Source: Pseudomonadales bacterium (lineage in GTDB: Bacteria > Pseudomonadota > Gammaproteobacteria > Pseudomonadales > Pseudohongiellaceae). From it: a stretch of 64,000 bases of DNA. Position 1 is the stretch's first letter; every line of letters begins with the position of its first letter. Both the position numbers and the translations under genes were made by a program. The DNA is taken from assembly GCA_022825945.1 (NCBI GenBank), contig JAJDVS010000066.1, positions 36,613-100,612 of the forward strand, in the 5' to 3' direction. A model generated the notes under the pieces. The model had not been told where the DNA came from, ran no database searches, and worked only from the letters and a program-made list of their open reading frames with translations. This document shows positions 1 to 8,232 of the stretch, one piece after another.

Positions 1-147
1 GCCCGAGCCGTTGCCGCCCTTGACCTGCAGCGCCTGGCCGGCTTCGAGGGTAAATGACAGATCTCGGAACAGCAGCCGGTCATTCCGCTCACAGTTCAGC
101 GCGCGGACTTCAAGCATGGGGTGGGAATCCTGGGTCTCAGCGCTCAC
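1..147 (-). CDS. ccmA: Heme exporter ATP-binding protein CcmA, N-terminal fragment
   Basis: Only the first 49 codons are in the window; the gene runs off the left edge. The translation from the internal Met is [17 protein letters not shown], then a segment ending GGNGSG, which is the beginning of a Walker A P-loop. This matches the start of CcmA, the ATPase of the CcmABCD complex that handles heme at the inner membrane during cytochrome c maturation. The start could be the GTG at 147, preceded at a short distance by GGAA, or the in-frame ATG at 117, which aligns better with family starts. fliA lies upstream on the same strand, with a dispersed repeat in the gap. The fragment is too short to separate CcmA from other ABC ATPases on sequence alone, but the flagellar/ccm neighbourhood is known from pseudomonads. 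Confidence 0.7.
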   Translation of the reverse strand, partial: MSAETQDSHPMLEVRALNCERNDRLLFRDLSFTLEAGQALQVKGGNGSG

Positions 148-214
148 TGCATGCCGTTCCGGTGGAAGGGCCCGGGCGGATTATAGCGAACCCGGCGACG
201 GACCATATGGACTG

Positions 215-271
215 GGAGCCTGCGCCGCAGGAATTCACGGCTGCAAATCCGCTCTCGTCCGCGTCCCTGGC
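215..271. repeat. Dispersed repeat, right-half copy (family A)
   Basis: The copy begins GGAGCCTGCGCCGCAGG, continues through GAATTCACGGCTGCAAATCC and ends CCCTGGC. It matches, inverted and nearly base for base over about 57 bp, the right half of the complete element at 8001-8161. It fills the gap between fliA and ccmA and its last base touches the fliA stop codon. Confidence 0.8.
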
Positions 272-1005
272 TACTGGCGCCAGACCAGCAGTTTTGATCG
301 CAGCCGCAGGGCCGCCTGGCTGTGGATCTGGCTTACCCGGGATTCGCTCACGCCGATGATCTCGCCAATCTCCTTCAGGTTGAGTTCTTCGTCGTAGTAC
401 AACGACAGCACCAGTTTCTCCCGGCCGGGGAGACCGTCGATGGCATTGCTCAGATCCTCGCGAAAACGGCGGTGCTGCATGTTGTCCATCGGGTCGGGCA
501 GATCGCCGTCCACCATTTCCAGCGCCGGGTCGGCATTTTCGCTGATCTCGTCAAAGCTGAACAGGCGGGTGCCGCTGGAATCCTGCAGGATATTGAAGTA
601 GGCGTTGAGGCCGATGTTCATTTCGCCGGCAATTTCCTGATCGCTGGCACCGCGCCCGGTGCGGGCCTCGACCTTCTGGATGGCTTTCGCCACATCACGG
701 GACTTGCGATGCACCGAGCGCGGCGTCCAGTCGCCCTTGCGCACTTCATCGAGCATGGCGCCCTGGATGCGGATGCCGGCATAGGTCTCGAAACTGGCAC
801 CCTTGCTATGGTCGTACTTCTTAGCGGCGTCGAGCAGGCCGATCATGCCGGACTGCACGAGATCGTCAATCTGCACATTGGCAGGCATCCGCGCCAGCAA
901 ATGCCGCGCAATGCGATTCACCAGCGGCGCGTGCTTCTCCACTGTCTGGCGAGCCCAGTCCCTGCTCTCCTCTCTCTCCGCCAGGTAGTCAATTGCCGAA
1001 CTCAT
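271..1005 (-). CDS. fliA: RNA polymerase sigma factor for flagellar operons FliA (sigma-28)
   Basis: This 244-residue protein is close to the usual FliA length of about 240. Region 2 is visible as VNRIARHLLARMP and DDLVQSGMIGLLDAAKKYD, with ASFETYAGIRIQGAMLDEVR following (the -10 recognition helix). Region 3 is around QKVEARTGRGASDQEIA. Region 4 is a C-terminal helix-turn-helix with LNLKEIGEIIGVSESRVSQ. FliA directs RNA polymerase to late flagellar and chemotaxis promoters and is held by FlgM until the hook is complete. I chose ATG 1005 because AAGGGAA lies just upstream and residues MSSAIDYLAE fit the family start; a longer in-frame start at 1086 would add 27 unrelated residues. No other flagellar gene is in the window, so the flagellar cluster probably lies to the left. 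Confidence 0.95.
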   Translation of the reverse strand: MSSAIDYLAEREESRDWARQTVEKHAPLVNRIARHLLARMPANVQIDDLVQSGMIGLLDAAKKYDHSKGASFETYAGIRIQGAMLDEVRKGDWTPRSVHRKSRDVAKAIQKVEARTGRGASDQEIAGEMNIGLNAYFNILQDSSGTRLFSFDEISENADPALEMVDGDLPDPMDNMQHRRFREDLSNAIDGLPGREKLVLSLYYDEELNLKEIGEIIGVSESRVSQIHSQAALRLRSKLLVWRQ

Positions 1006-1222
1006 GATTCCCTTGATTCCTGTTTCCCGTCCTGTTGTTCCGGCGTCGGCCCGCCTCCATTTCCGCCTCGAATCCCTTGGTCGCAATTCCCGCTAAACTT
1101 CCGCAACTTCCTGTCGATGTATGGATTAGCTGCCTGCTATTGCTTGCCGGACCTTCTGCCGCACCGCAAAATCAATGCGGGTAGGAAGGGCTCAGCAAGA
1201 TTCGTTCCAACATGGGCCACGG

Positions 1223-1339
1223 CGGCTATTCTTTAGAAAATAGCCGAAAAATCAGTTAGTTGGGGATTAGTTACGTCGCCACGCCGCGAACCGCGAGGCG
1301 ACAATTTCTTGACGCTATTGATTATGGCGTCAACTTTTT
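1223..1339. terminator. Three consecutive hairpins between dcd and fliA
   Basis: The 361-base space between fliA and dcd holds no credible gene but has three inverted repeats. CGGCTATT pairs with AATAGCCG (1223-1230/1239-1246). GTCGCC pairs with GGCGAC (1275-1280/1297-1302) around an inner CGCG/CGCG. TTGACGC pairs with GCGTCAA (1309-1315/1327-1333), followed on the plus strand by CTTTTT. One may end dcd transcripts before fliA, but only the last has a T-run and it is on the plus strand. Operator function is an alternative. Confidence 0.35.
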
Positions 1340-1366
1340 GCCTATTTGCCGGTTTTCTGGCGCGAT

Positions 1367-1936
1367 TCAGGCCTTGGGCAGGGTGACGCCCCGCTGGCCC
1401 TGATACTTGCCGCCTCGTTCCCGATAGGTGGTCTCGCAGCGCTCATCGCTTTCGAAGAAAAGCATCTGGGCTGCGCCTTCGCCAGCATAGATTTTGGCGG
1501 GCAAGGGAGTGGTGTTGGAGAATTCAAGGGTCACGTGGCCTTCCCATTCGGGCTCAAGCGGCGTGACATTGACGATGATGCCGCAGCGGGCATAGGTGGA
1601 CTTGCCGAGGCACACTGTCAGCACATTGGCAGGAATGCGGAAATACTCCACGGTGCGGGCCAGGGCAAAGGAATTCGGCGGGATGATGCACGATGGCTCC
1701 TCGATGCTGACAAAGCTCGTCTCGTCGAAGTTCTTCGGGTCCACCACCGCGGTGGTATGCACATTGGTGAAGATCTTGAACTCATCGGCGCAGCGCACGT
1801 CATAGCCATAACTCGAAGTGCCATAAGAAATCACCCGGTCGTCCCCCGCCTCCCGCACCTGACCCGGCGCAAAAGGCTCGATCATTCCCCGCTCCGCAGC
1901 CATCCTCCTGATCCACCGGTCGGATTTGATTGTCAT
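1367..1936 (-). CDS. dcd: dCTP deaminase
   Basis: Dcd deaminates dCTP to dUTP, feeding dUMP and then thymidylate synthesis. The 189-residue product matches the family length (E. coli 193). It starts [13 protein letters not shown], which is characteristic. The core includes [15 protein letters not shown], the substrate-binding [12 protein letters not shown] and [19 protein letters not shown] with the catalytic Glu in that last stretch, and the C-terminal [15 protein letters not shown] lid. I selected ATG 1936; an in-frame extension to 2104 would run back over the rubredoxin start region and has no family support. It is transcribed divergently from the rubredoxin/metG genes, with a 166-base shared upstream region. 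Confidence 0.97.
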   Translation of the reverse strand: MTIKSDRWIRRMAAERGMIEPFAPGQVREAGDDRVISYGTSSYGYDVRCADEFKIFTNVHTTAVVDPKNFDETSFVSIEEPSCIIPPNSFALARTVEYFRIPANVLTVCLGKSTYARCGIIVNVTPLEPEWEGHVTLEFSNTTPLPAKIYAGEGAAQMLFFESDERCETTYRERGGKYQGQRGVTLPKA

Positions 1937-2102
1937 GCCAGTTCTCCAGGCTATGCAGGCCCCGCAACTGCCGCATGATAAAACCTTCACGCCAGTGCTG
2001 CATCCCCCGCCTGTCGCAAATCCCTGCCTTCGGGTGATTTCGGGGGGCTGTTCCGGTATGATGCCGCGCGGTTTGTGAAGCTTCGCGGCGGGAGAAAGAC
2101 CC

Positions 2103-2267
2103 ATGAGAAAGTGGGAATGCCAGGTTTGCGGATTCGTTTACGAAGAGGAGCACGGGCTGCCGGAGGAAGGCATTGCGCCGGGCACAGCCTGGGATGATGT
2201 TCCCGACGACTGGTGCTGCCCGGACTGCGGCGCGGGCAAGCACGACTTCGAGATGATCGAACTTTAG
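2103..2267 (+). CDS. Rubredoxin
   Basis: This 54-residue protein is below common ORF length cut-offs. It carries both iron-binding knuckles, CQVC (Cys6, Cys9) and CPDCG (Cys39, Cys42). It also has the expected intervening [14 protein letters not shown], the aromatic PDDWCCP and the acidic C-terminal KHDFEMIEL. The four cysteines hold a single Fe in a small cytoplasmic electron carrier; partners in related bacteria include rubredoxin reductase, alkane hydroxylases and rubrerythrin-type peroxidases, none of which is in this window. The ATG has GGGAG nine bases upstream. metG begins 30 bases after the stop, so the two may be cotranscribed. Its particular redox partner cannot be read from the sequence. 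Confidence 0.95.
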   Translation: MRKWECQVCGFVYEEEHGLPEEGIAPGTAWDDVPDDWCCPDCGAGKHDFEMIEL

Positions 2268-2297
2268 CGAGTTGTCCCCTGAATCGAGGACTTTTCG

Positions 2298-4355
2298 GTG
2301 AGCCAGCGCCAGATTCTAGTTACCAGCGCCCTGCCCTATGCCAATGGCGATATCCATCTCGGTCACATCATGGAGGCGATCCAGACCGATATCTGGGTGC
2401 GCCTGCAGAAAATGCGCGGCCACCGGTGCATCTACGTCTGCGCCGACGACGCCCACGGCACCGCCATCATGCTCAGCGCCGAAAGCCAGGGGATCACCGC
2501 CGAGGAATTGATCGGCCGGGTCCAGCGCGAGCACGAGCGCGACTATGCCGGTTTTCTCATCGGGTTCGACAATTTTCACAGTACCCACTCCGAAGAAAAC
2601 CGCGAACTCGCGGAATCGATCTATCTCGCGCTGGAAAGCAACGGCCATATCGCCCGGCGCAAGATTCGCCAGCTGTTCGACCCGGAAAAGAAGCTGTTCC
2701 TCGCCGACCGCTACATTAGCGGCGCCTGCCCGCGCTGCAAGGCCGAAGGACAATACGGCGACAACTGCGAGGTTTGCGGCTCCACCCACAGCCCGGCGGA
2801 GTTGATCAATCCCAAATCCGCGCTGTCCGGCGCCACGCCGGTGGAAAAGGAGTCCGAGCATTTCTTCTTCACCGTGCCCGCCTTCAGCGAAATGCTGCGG
2901 CGATGGATCCAGGGCGGGGCGGTTCACCAGGCGGTGGCCAACAAGCTCGGCGAATGGCTGGGAGAAGGCCTCCAGGATTGGGACATCAGCCGGGACGCGC
3001 CCTACTTCGGTTTTGAGATTCCCGGCCAACCGGGCAAGTACTTCTACGTCTGGCTCGATGCGCCCATCGGCTACATGGCGAGCTTTCTCGACTACTGCAA
3101 GCGCGAAGGGCTCGATTTCGACGCCTGGTGGCGGCCCGGCGGCGACAGCGAAATCTACCACTTCATCGGCAAGGATATCGTCAATTTCCATACTTTCTTC
3201 TGGCCAGCCATGCTGGACAGCGCGGGCTACAAGAAACCCGATGCGGTCTTTGTCCACGGCTTCGTCACCGTGGATGGCACCAAGATGTCCAAATCCCGGG
3301 GCACCTTCATCAACGCCGGCACCTATCTGAAGCACCTGAATCCCGAGTACCTGCGCTACTACCTCGCGGCCAAGCTGGGCCCCGGCGTGGATGATCTCGA
3401 CCTGAACCTGGAAGACTTCGTGCAGCGGGTCAATGCCGACCTGGTGGGCAAGCTGGTCAATATCGCCAGCCGCTGCGCCGGATTCATCGGCAGGAATTTC
3501 GACGGAAGACTCGCCGGCGCCGTTGACAACGAAGCCCTGATCGGGGAAATCCGGCAAGCGTCCGGCGTGATCGCCGAATTCTACGAGGCCCGGGAATACG
3601 GCAAGGCCATTCGCCAGATCATGGCCTTCGCCGACAAGGCCAACCAGTATCTCAACGAGCGCAAACCCTGGGAAATCGCCAAGACTGATCGGCGGGCCCC
3701 GGAACTGCAGGCCATTTGCACTACGGGAATCAATGCTTTCCGCCTGCTCGCCGGCTATCTGAAACCCGTGCTGCCAGCCCTGGCGGCAAGGGCCGAGGAA
3801 TTTCTCGCCATCGACCCACTCGCCTGGGCCGATCTCGACGTATTGCTGCTCGACCACCGAATCAACCGCTTCCGTCCGCTGCTGACCCGGGTCGAAGCGG
3901 ACAAGGTGCGGGCCATGGTGGATGAAACCCGCTGGGAATGGGAGGCCCGGCAAAAAGCGGGTGGCAAGACCGACGGGCAAGCGCAATCAGCGCCCACCGA
4001 AGCCTTTGCCGCGGAAATCGACATGGATACGTTCGCCAAAGTCGACTTGCGCGCGGCCCGGGTCGCCGAAGCCGATTTCGTGGAAGGGGCCGACAAACTG
4101 CTGCGCCTGAAACTCGACCTGGGCCAAGACGAGACCGGCAATCCCATCGAGCGCACGGTTTTCGCCGGCATCCGCAGCGCCTACGATCCCGCCGATCTGG
4201 AAAACCGCCTCGTGGTCGTAGTCGCCAACCTCAAATCCCGCAAGATGAAATTCGGCATCTCCGAAGGCATGATCCTCGCCGCCGGCCCCGGCGGCGGGGA
4301 AATCTGGCTGCTGTCCCCAGACTCCGGCGCCAAACCCGGCATGCGGGTTGGCTAG
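2298..4355 (+). CDS. metG: Methionyl-tRNA synthetase
   Basis: This enzyme charges tRNA-Met with methionine. The 685-residue length agrees with the two-domain bacterial form (E. coli 677). The HIGH-class motif appears as HLGH at residues 21-24 after [12 protein letters not shown]. The zinc knuckle has CPRC and CEVC around residues 143-160. KMSKS is intact in [12 protein letters not shown] near residue 331. The C-terminal EMAP/Trbp-like tRNA-binding domain starts near residue 575 ([16 protein letters not shown]). The start is GTG with GAGGA seven bases upstream. The TAG stop coincides with the first bases of a dispersed repeat, so the repeat inserted or spread immediately after the reading frame. 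Confidence 0.98.
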   Translation: MSQRQILVTSALPYANGDIHLGHIMEAIQTDIWVRLQKMRGHRCIYVCADDAHGTAIMLSAESQGITAEELIGRVQREHERDYAGFLIGFDNFHSTHSEENRELAESIYLALESNGHIARRKIRQLFDPEKKLFLADRYISGACPRCKAEGQYGDNCEVCGSTHSPAELINPKSALSGATPVEKESEHFFFTVPAFSEMLRRWIQGGAVHQAVANKLGEWLGEGLQDWDISRDAPYFGFEIPGQPGKYFYVWLDAPIGYMASFLDYCKREGLDFDAWWRPGGDSEIYHFIGKDIVNFHTFFWPAMLDSAGYKKPDAVFVHGFVTVDGTKMSKSRGTFINAGTYLKHLNPEYLRYYLAAKLGPGVDDLDLNLEDFVQRVNADLVGKLVNIASRCAGFIGRNFDGRLAGAVDNEALIGEIRQASGVIAEFYEAREYGKAIRQIMAFADKANQYLNERKPWEIAKTDRRAPELQAICTTGINAFRLLAGYLKPVLPALAARAEEFLAIDPLAWADLDVLLLDHRINRFRPLLTRVEADKVRAMVDETRWEWEARQKAGGKTDGQAQSAPTEAFAAEIDMDTFAKVDLRAARVAEADFVEGADKLLRLKLDLGQDETGNPIERTVFAGIRSAYDPADLENRLVVVVANLKSRKMKFGISEGMILAAGPGGGEIWLLSPDSGAKPGMRVG

Positions 4356-4402
4356 GAGCCTGCGCCGCAGGAATTCGCGAAGGCGAAAATTCGCTATCGC
4401 CG
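4355..4402. repeat. Dispersed repeat, left-half copy (family A)
   Basis: The copy begins GGAGCCTGCGCCGCAGG and continues GAATTCGCGAAGGCGAAAAT to CTATCGCC, matching the left half of the complete element at 8001-8161. It starts on the last base of the metG stop codon and lies in the metG-ssb gap. Confidence 0.8.
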
Positions 4403-4504
4403 GTTTCCCTTTCCGCAAAAAAGTTCTTCTGATTCCAGGCGGGGCGGGGCGCAATGTTATAGACTTTGCCGCAGTACTTGAGCACGCGCATACGGGAGGT
4501 CATT

Positions 4505-4984
4505 GTGGCAGGTCGTGGTATCAACAAAGTGATTCTGGTTGGCAATCTGGGAAATGATCCTGAGATTCGCTATACACCTGGTGGGGCAGCAGTCGCCAAT
4601 GTCTCCATTGCGACTACCGAATTCTGGAAGGATCGCAATACCGGTGAGCGACAGGAGCGCACCGAATGGCACCGGGTGGTGTTCTTCAGCCGGCTGGCCG
4701 AAATCGTCGAGCAGTATCTGAAGAAGGGCGCCAAGGTCTACGTGGAGGGTAGTTTGCGAACGAATTCCTGGGAAAAAGACGGCATCAAGCGCTACACCAC
4801 GGAAATCATCGCCAACGAAATGCGGATGCTCGATACCCGGGGCGGCGGCGAAGGCGGCGGATTCGAGCCGCGGCAGCCCGCCCAGTCCGCGCCCGGCGGC
4901 GACAAGCCCCAGGCCAAGGCAGCCGAAGCACAGGGCGGCGGTTCGAGTTTCGACAACTTCGACGACGACGATATTCCTTTCTGA
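4505..4984 (+). CDS. ssb: Single-stranded DNA-binding protein
   Basis: SSB coats single-stranded DNA in replication, recombination and repair and recruits partners through its acidic tail. The OB-fold domain covers about residues 1-110 ([52 protein letters not shown]). A flexible Gly/Pro/Gln-rich linker follows, then the conserved tip DDDDIPF. The length is 159 residues. I chose the GTG at 4505 because GGGAGG lies five bases upstream and the product then starts like the family; an in-frame ATG at 4466 adds 13 unrelated residues. It is a stand-alone gene between metG and an RmlD-like gene. Confidence 0.96.
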   Translation: MAGRGINKVILVGNLGNDPEIRYTPGGAAVANVSIATTEFWKDRNTGERQERTEWHRVVFFSRLAEIVEQYLKKGAKVYVEGSLRTNSWEKDGIKRYTTEIIANEMRMLDTRGGGEGGGFEPRQPAQSAPGGDKPQAKAAEAQGGGSSFDNFDDDDIPF

Positions 4985-5056
4985 GCCCGGGCCGGTTCGC
5001 AACAGACGCCGTTCCAATCATCACAACATGCGCGAAAACGGTCCCGCCGCCCATCC

Positions 5057-5965
5057 ATGAAGCTGTTCCTCGTCGGCGCCAGAAGCCCCACCGGCAAGGC
5101 CCTGGTGGATATTCTGCGCAAGCGCAGGATTCCCTTTCTGGCGCCGGCGGAAAAGCATTTCACCCCGGACAACGCCGCCGCCATCGATACCATGATCGGC
5201 GAATACGAGCCGACCCAGCTTATCAACCTGGCGGACTTCATTTCCGGCAACCACAGCGCCCTGAAGCGCGCCCAATCCATGGAGGAACGCTGCTGTTCCA
5301 TCAATGCCGAACTGCCCGGGGTGCTCACGGAAATCTGCCAGCGGCGGGAACTCCCCCTGTTCCATCTATCCAGCGCCTATGTCTTCAGCGGCGGCAAGAA
5401 ACTCGCCTATGGCGAACACGATACACCGGACCCGGCCGGAATCTATGGCCGCTGCTCGCTGGAAGGAGAGCGGCGGGTGCGGGAGCTTGCCAGCCACATC
5501 GTGCTGCGTCCCGGCTGGCTGTTCGGGCCCCACAAGCGCGGGCTGATCAAATCCTGGATTCGCTCGATCAAGCGCCACGAGGGGGCGATCGACATCTGGC
5601 GCCGCCGCCTGAGCCCCACGAGCACCGAAGACCTCGCAGGCGCCATCGCCGCGGTCTGCCGGCAGGTGGACTGCGAGGCCAATGTCTGGGGTACCTACCA
5701 CTATTGCGGACTGACGCCAGGCTGGGAGAAGGAAATCGCCTTGCTCACGCTGGAATACGCCGCCGCCCAGGACGAGGAAATCTACAGCCTGCTGGACCGG
5801 GTGGAGCTTACCGAAAAACCCGTCCGCGCCCCGGAGATTTTCAATTCGGTCCTGTCGGGGAAGAAACTCTTCGACACTTTCGGCATCAAGGCCAGAAGCT
5901 GGCGGGAACAATTGAAGAAAACCGTGCAGTCCCTGTACGATGCGGGCAAACGCGCCGCCGCATGA
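5057..5965 (+). CDS. RmlD/SDR-like sugar nucleotide-binding protein, catalytic lysine replaced
   Basis: The 302-residue protein has the layout of RmlD-type (dTDP-4-dehydrorhamnose reductase-like) extended short-chain dehydrogenases. The N-terminal nucleotide-binding start is KLFLVGARSPTGKAL, the segment HLSSAYVFSG follows near residue 103, and IYGRCSLEGE lies near residues 129-138. In active family members the last motif is Y-G-x-x-K-L-x-G-E. Here the position of the Lys is Ser134, and the glycine-rich loop is also degenerate (GARSPTG rather than GxxGxxG). It may therefore bind a nucleotide sugar or NAD(P) without classical catalysis. No sugar biosynthesis genes are nearby. moeA follows 30 bases later on the same strand, suggesting cotranscription rather than a shared pathway. 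Confidence 0.75.
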   Translation: MKLFLVGARSPTGKALVDILRKRRIPFLAPAEKHFTPDNAAAIDTMIGEYEPTQLINLADFISGNHSALKRAQSMEERCCSINAELPGVLTEICQRRELPLFHLSSAYVFSGGKKLAYGEHDTPDPAGIYGRCSLEGERRVRELASHIVLRPGWLFGPHKRGLIKSWIRSIKRHEGAIDIWRRRLSPTSTEDLAGAIAAVCRQVDCEANVWGTYHYCGLTPGWEKEIALLTLEYAAAQDEEIYSLLDRVELTEKPVRAPEIFNSVLSGKKLFDTFGIKARSWREQLKKTVQSLYDAGKRAAA

Positions 5966-5995
5966 CGCGGCGCATATTGAATTCATGAAGCCTCC

Positions 5996-7225
5996 ATGAA
6001 ACAGAATCCCGGCAGTTCCCTGACCCCGGTGGATGTCGCCTGCCGGATGATCTGGAGCGATGCGCCGCGCATCAGCGGCGTGGAATGGGTCGAACTCGCC
6101 GCCGCCGGGGGCAGAATCCTCGCGGAAGACTTCCGCGCGGCCATCGACATGCCGCCTTTCGCCAACAGCGCCATGGACGGCTACGCCGTGCGCGCCGGGG
6201 ACGTGGCCAAGGCGCCGGCGCGGCTGCCGGTGCGTCGCCGGATTGCGGCGGGGGAGGCTGGCGGCGAACTGTCCCGGGGGGAAGCCGCGCGGATATTCAC
6301 CGGCGCCGCCATGCCGATGGGCGCCGACGCGGTGGTAATCCAGGAAAACTGCCGGGCCGGACCGGGCGAGGTGACCATTCTGGAATCCGTCTCTCCCGGC
6401 GAACATGTGCGCCCCGCGGGAGACGCCATGGGCAAGGGGGAATTGCTGTTCAGCGCCGGGCATCGCCTCTTGCCTCAGGACATCGGCGTTCTTGCCTCCA
6501 TGGGCAGCGCCAACGTCTGCGTGCGGCGCAAACTGCGCGTCGCCCTGTTCACCACGGGCAATGAACTCGTTGCGCCCGGCAATCCGCTGGGGCCAGGCCA
6601 GATCTATAACGGCAATTACTACGCGCTGGCAAGCCTGCTGCGCTCCTTGCCGATGGAATTGATCGATCTCGGCATCGCCGGTGACGATCTGGAAGGCACC
6701 AGGGCGCTGTTGCGCAAGGCTGCCGCAGGCGCCGACTGCATCATCTCCACCGGCGGGGTTTCCGTGGGCGAAGAAGACCATGCGCGGGCGGCGGTGGAAA
6801 GCGAGGGCGAGCTGCGGCTGTGGAAACTCGCCATCAAGCCCGGCAAACCGCTGGCCTGGGGCAAATTGGGGGATACGGGGTTCTTTGGCTTGCCGGGAAA
6901 TCCGGTGTCGGCCTTCGTCACCTTCTGCCTGATCGTGCGCCCCGCCCTGCTGGCGATGATGGGCGGCCTTGCGGCAGCACCCGCGGGCTACCGCCTGCCG
7001 GCGGGATTTGCCGCGCCGCGTTCGGGGGGGCGGCAGGAGTATCTGCGCGCTTCGCTGCTCACCGATGATCAGGGCAGGCAGCGCCTCTTCCCCGCCGCCA
7101 ATCAGAGTTCCGGCGCGAGCTCTTCCCTGAGCCGTTCCGACGGGCTGCTTGTGATGCCGCCGCATACCGCCGTGACACCAGATGAACTGCTGGCGTTCAT
7201 ACCATATTCCGAATTGCTGGCCTGA
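5996..7225 (+). CDS. moeA: Molybdopterin molybdenumtransferase MoeA
   Basis: MoeA inserts molybdate into adenylylated molybdopterin, the last step in making Mo-cofactor. The 409 residues match E. coli MoeA (411). Visible landmarks are MPPFANSAMDGYAVRAGD near residues 46-63, FTGAAMPMGADAVVIQENC, the MoaB/Mog-like core STGGVSVGEEDHAR near residue 250, and GLPGNPVSAFVTF near residue 298. The following lipoprotein gene starts three bases after the stop, so the two are probably translationally coupled. The other molybdopterin genes in the window, moaA and moaB, are about 47 kb away, and moaC, moaD, moaE and mogA are not seen. Confidence 0.96.
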   Translation: MKQNPGSSLTPVDVACRMIWSDAPRISGVEWVELAAAGGRILAEDFRAAIDMPPFANSAMDGYAVRAGDVAKAPARLPVRRRIAAGEAGGELSRGEAARIFTGAAMPMGADAVVIQENCRAGPGEVTILESVSPGEHVRPAGDAMGKGELLFSAGHRLLPQDIGVLASMGSANVCVRRKLRVALFTTGNELVAPGNPLGPGQIYNGNYYALASLLRSLPMELIDLGIAGDDLEGTRALLRKAAAGADCIISTGGVSVGEEDHARAAVESEGELRLWKLAIKPGKPLAWGKLGDTGFFGLPGNPVSAFVTFCLIVRPALLAMMGGLAAAPAGYRLPAGFAAPRSGGRQEYLRASLLTDDQGRQRLFPAANQSSGASSSLSRSDGLLVMPPHTAVTPDELLAFIPYSELLA

Positions 7226-7228
7226 GCC

Positions 7229-7954
7229 ATGCCCATGCGACTGCCACCGCTGTCCAGCTTGCTGCTCGCCGCCTTGTTGCCGGCCTGCCAGTTGCAGTCG
7301 CCGGAAACGGAAACGACCGCGGACGATGCAATCGGGCTGCCTGATCTGCGCACGATTCCGGACGAAGAACTCCCGGTGGAGGAAATCTCCCCCGATGTGC
7401 GGCGATTGATCGCCGACCTGCTCTTCTCGGGTCTTCAGGCCCTCGATGAGGACCGCCTGTTAACGCCGGAGCATGACAACGCCTACGATTTTTTCCGCGA
7501 GGCGCTGCAATTCGAGCCGGACAATGAAATCGCCCTTGAAGGCATGCGGGGCATTGTGGAGCGCTATCTGGAACTGGCCCTGGATTCGGCCAATCGGGGC
7601 AATTTCGCCGGCGCCGACCGCATGTTGGGGCGGGCGGAAATCATCGACGCCGCCCATCCCGGCATTGCCGAAGCGCGCCGGGCCATTGCCATCGAGCGCA
7701 ATTCCGGCGATCTGTTCTACCCACTGGACGAGCGTGCGCTGCGCGGCCGCGGCGATGCGGTCCGCGCCACGCTGGCGGAAATCGCCGCCGAGGCCAGGGA
7801 GCGGGACGCATTCTTTCTCATCACCGCCCCCGACGATGAACTCGCCCGCTGGATCTATTCGGTGATGCGGGAATCGGTGCCGGGCCACCGCCTGCGGGGT
7901 AATATCGAAATATCCGGCATCGCCCTGATAAGACTGAGACTGCCGGATTCCTGA
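7229..7954 (+). CDS. TPR-like lipoprotein of unknown function
   Basis: The 241-residue product begins with a lipoprotein signal, LLLAALLPACQ, with the acylated Cys near residue 22. Asp is not at +2, so outer-membrane sorting is plausible. After an acidic linker, residues 55-155 look like helical repeats of tetratricopeptide character (AYDFFREALQFEPDNEIALE, LDSANRGNFAGADRMLGRAE). A C-terminal alpha/beta segment of about 70 residues follows (AFFLITAPDDELARWIYSVM, GNIEISGIALIRLRL). It lies three bases after moeA. I do not recognise a named family and assign no function. Confidence 0.75.
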   Translation: MPMRLPPLSSLLLAALLPACQLQSPETETTADDAIGLPDLRTIPDEELPVEEISPDVRRLIADLLFSGLQALDEDRLLTPEHDNAYDFFREALQFEPDNEIALEGMRGIVERYLELALDSANRGNFAGADRMLGRAEIIDAAHPGIAEARRAIAIERNSGDLFYPLDERALRGRGDAVRATLAEIAAEARERDAFFLITAPDDELARWIYSVMRESVPGHRLRGNIEISGIALIRLRLPDS

Positions 7955-8000
7955 TTCCGGCGACCGATAGCTTTCCGCAAGCAGTGATTGCCCGACTCCT

Positions 8001-8161
8001 GGAGTCTGCGCCACAGGAATTCGCGAAAGCGAAAATTCGCTATCGCCGCGCCCCTGGCCGGTCGGTTGAGGCGAATATTGGTGAATATGCAACGAAATCG
8101 AGCGGCCAGGGGCGTGGACGGGAGCGGATTTGCAGCCGTGAATTCCTGTGGCGCAGGCTCC
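8001..8161. repeat. Complete family A inverted-repeat element (MITE-like)
   Basis: The 161-bp element has 22-bp terminal inverted repeats with one mismatch: the left end starts GGAGTCTGCGCCACAGGAAT (8001-8022) and the right end is the reverse complement of a GGAGCCTGCGCC-type sequence (8140-8161). A second inverted pair lies inside, CGCCCCTGGCC (8049-8059) and GGCCAGGGGCG (8104-8114), so the whole can fold into a long interrupted stem. There is no room for a transposase. Half-copies occur at 215, 4355, 51703 and perhaps 61828. Confidence 0.8.
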
Positions 8162-8232
8162 CTGAGCGCTGTAACCGCTTGTATTTCCGCTCGTCACATT
8201 CGTGGCGAGACAATTCATGTAGAATCCCCGCC

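Noticed and set aside
5366-7165. 599-codon open frame on the minus strand
   Set aside because: Antisense to the RmlD-like gene and moeA.
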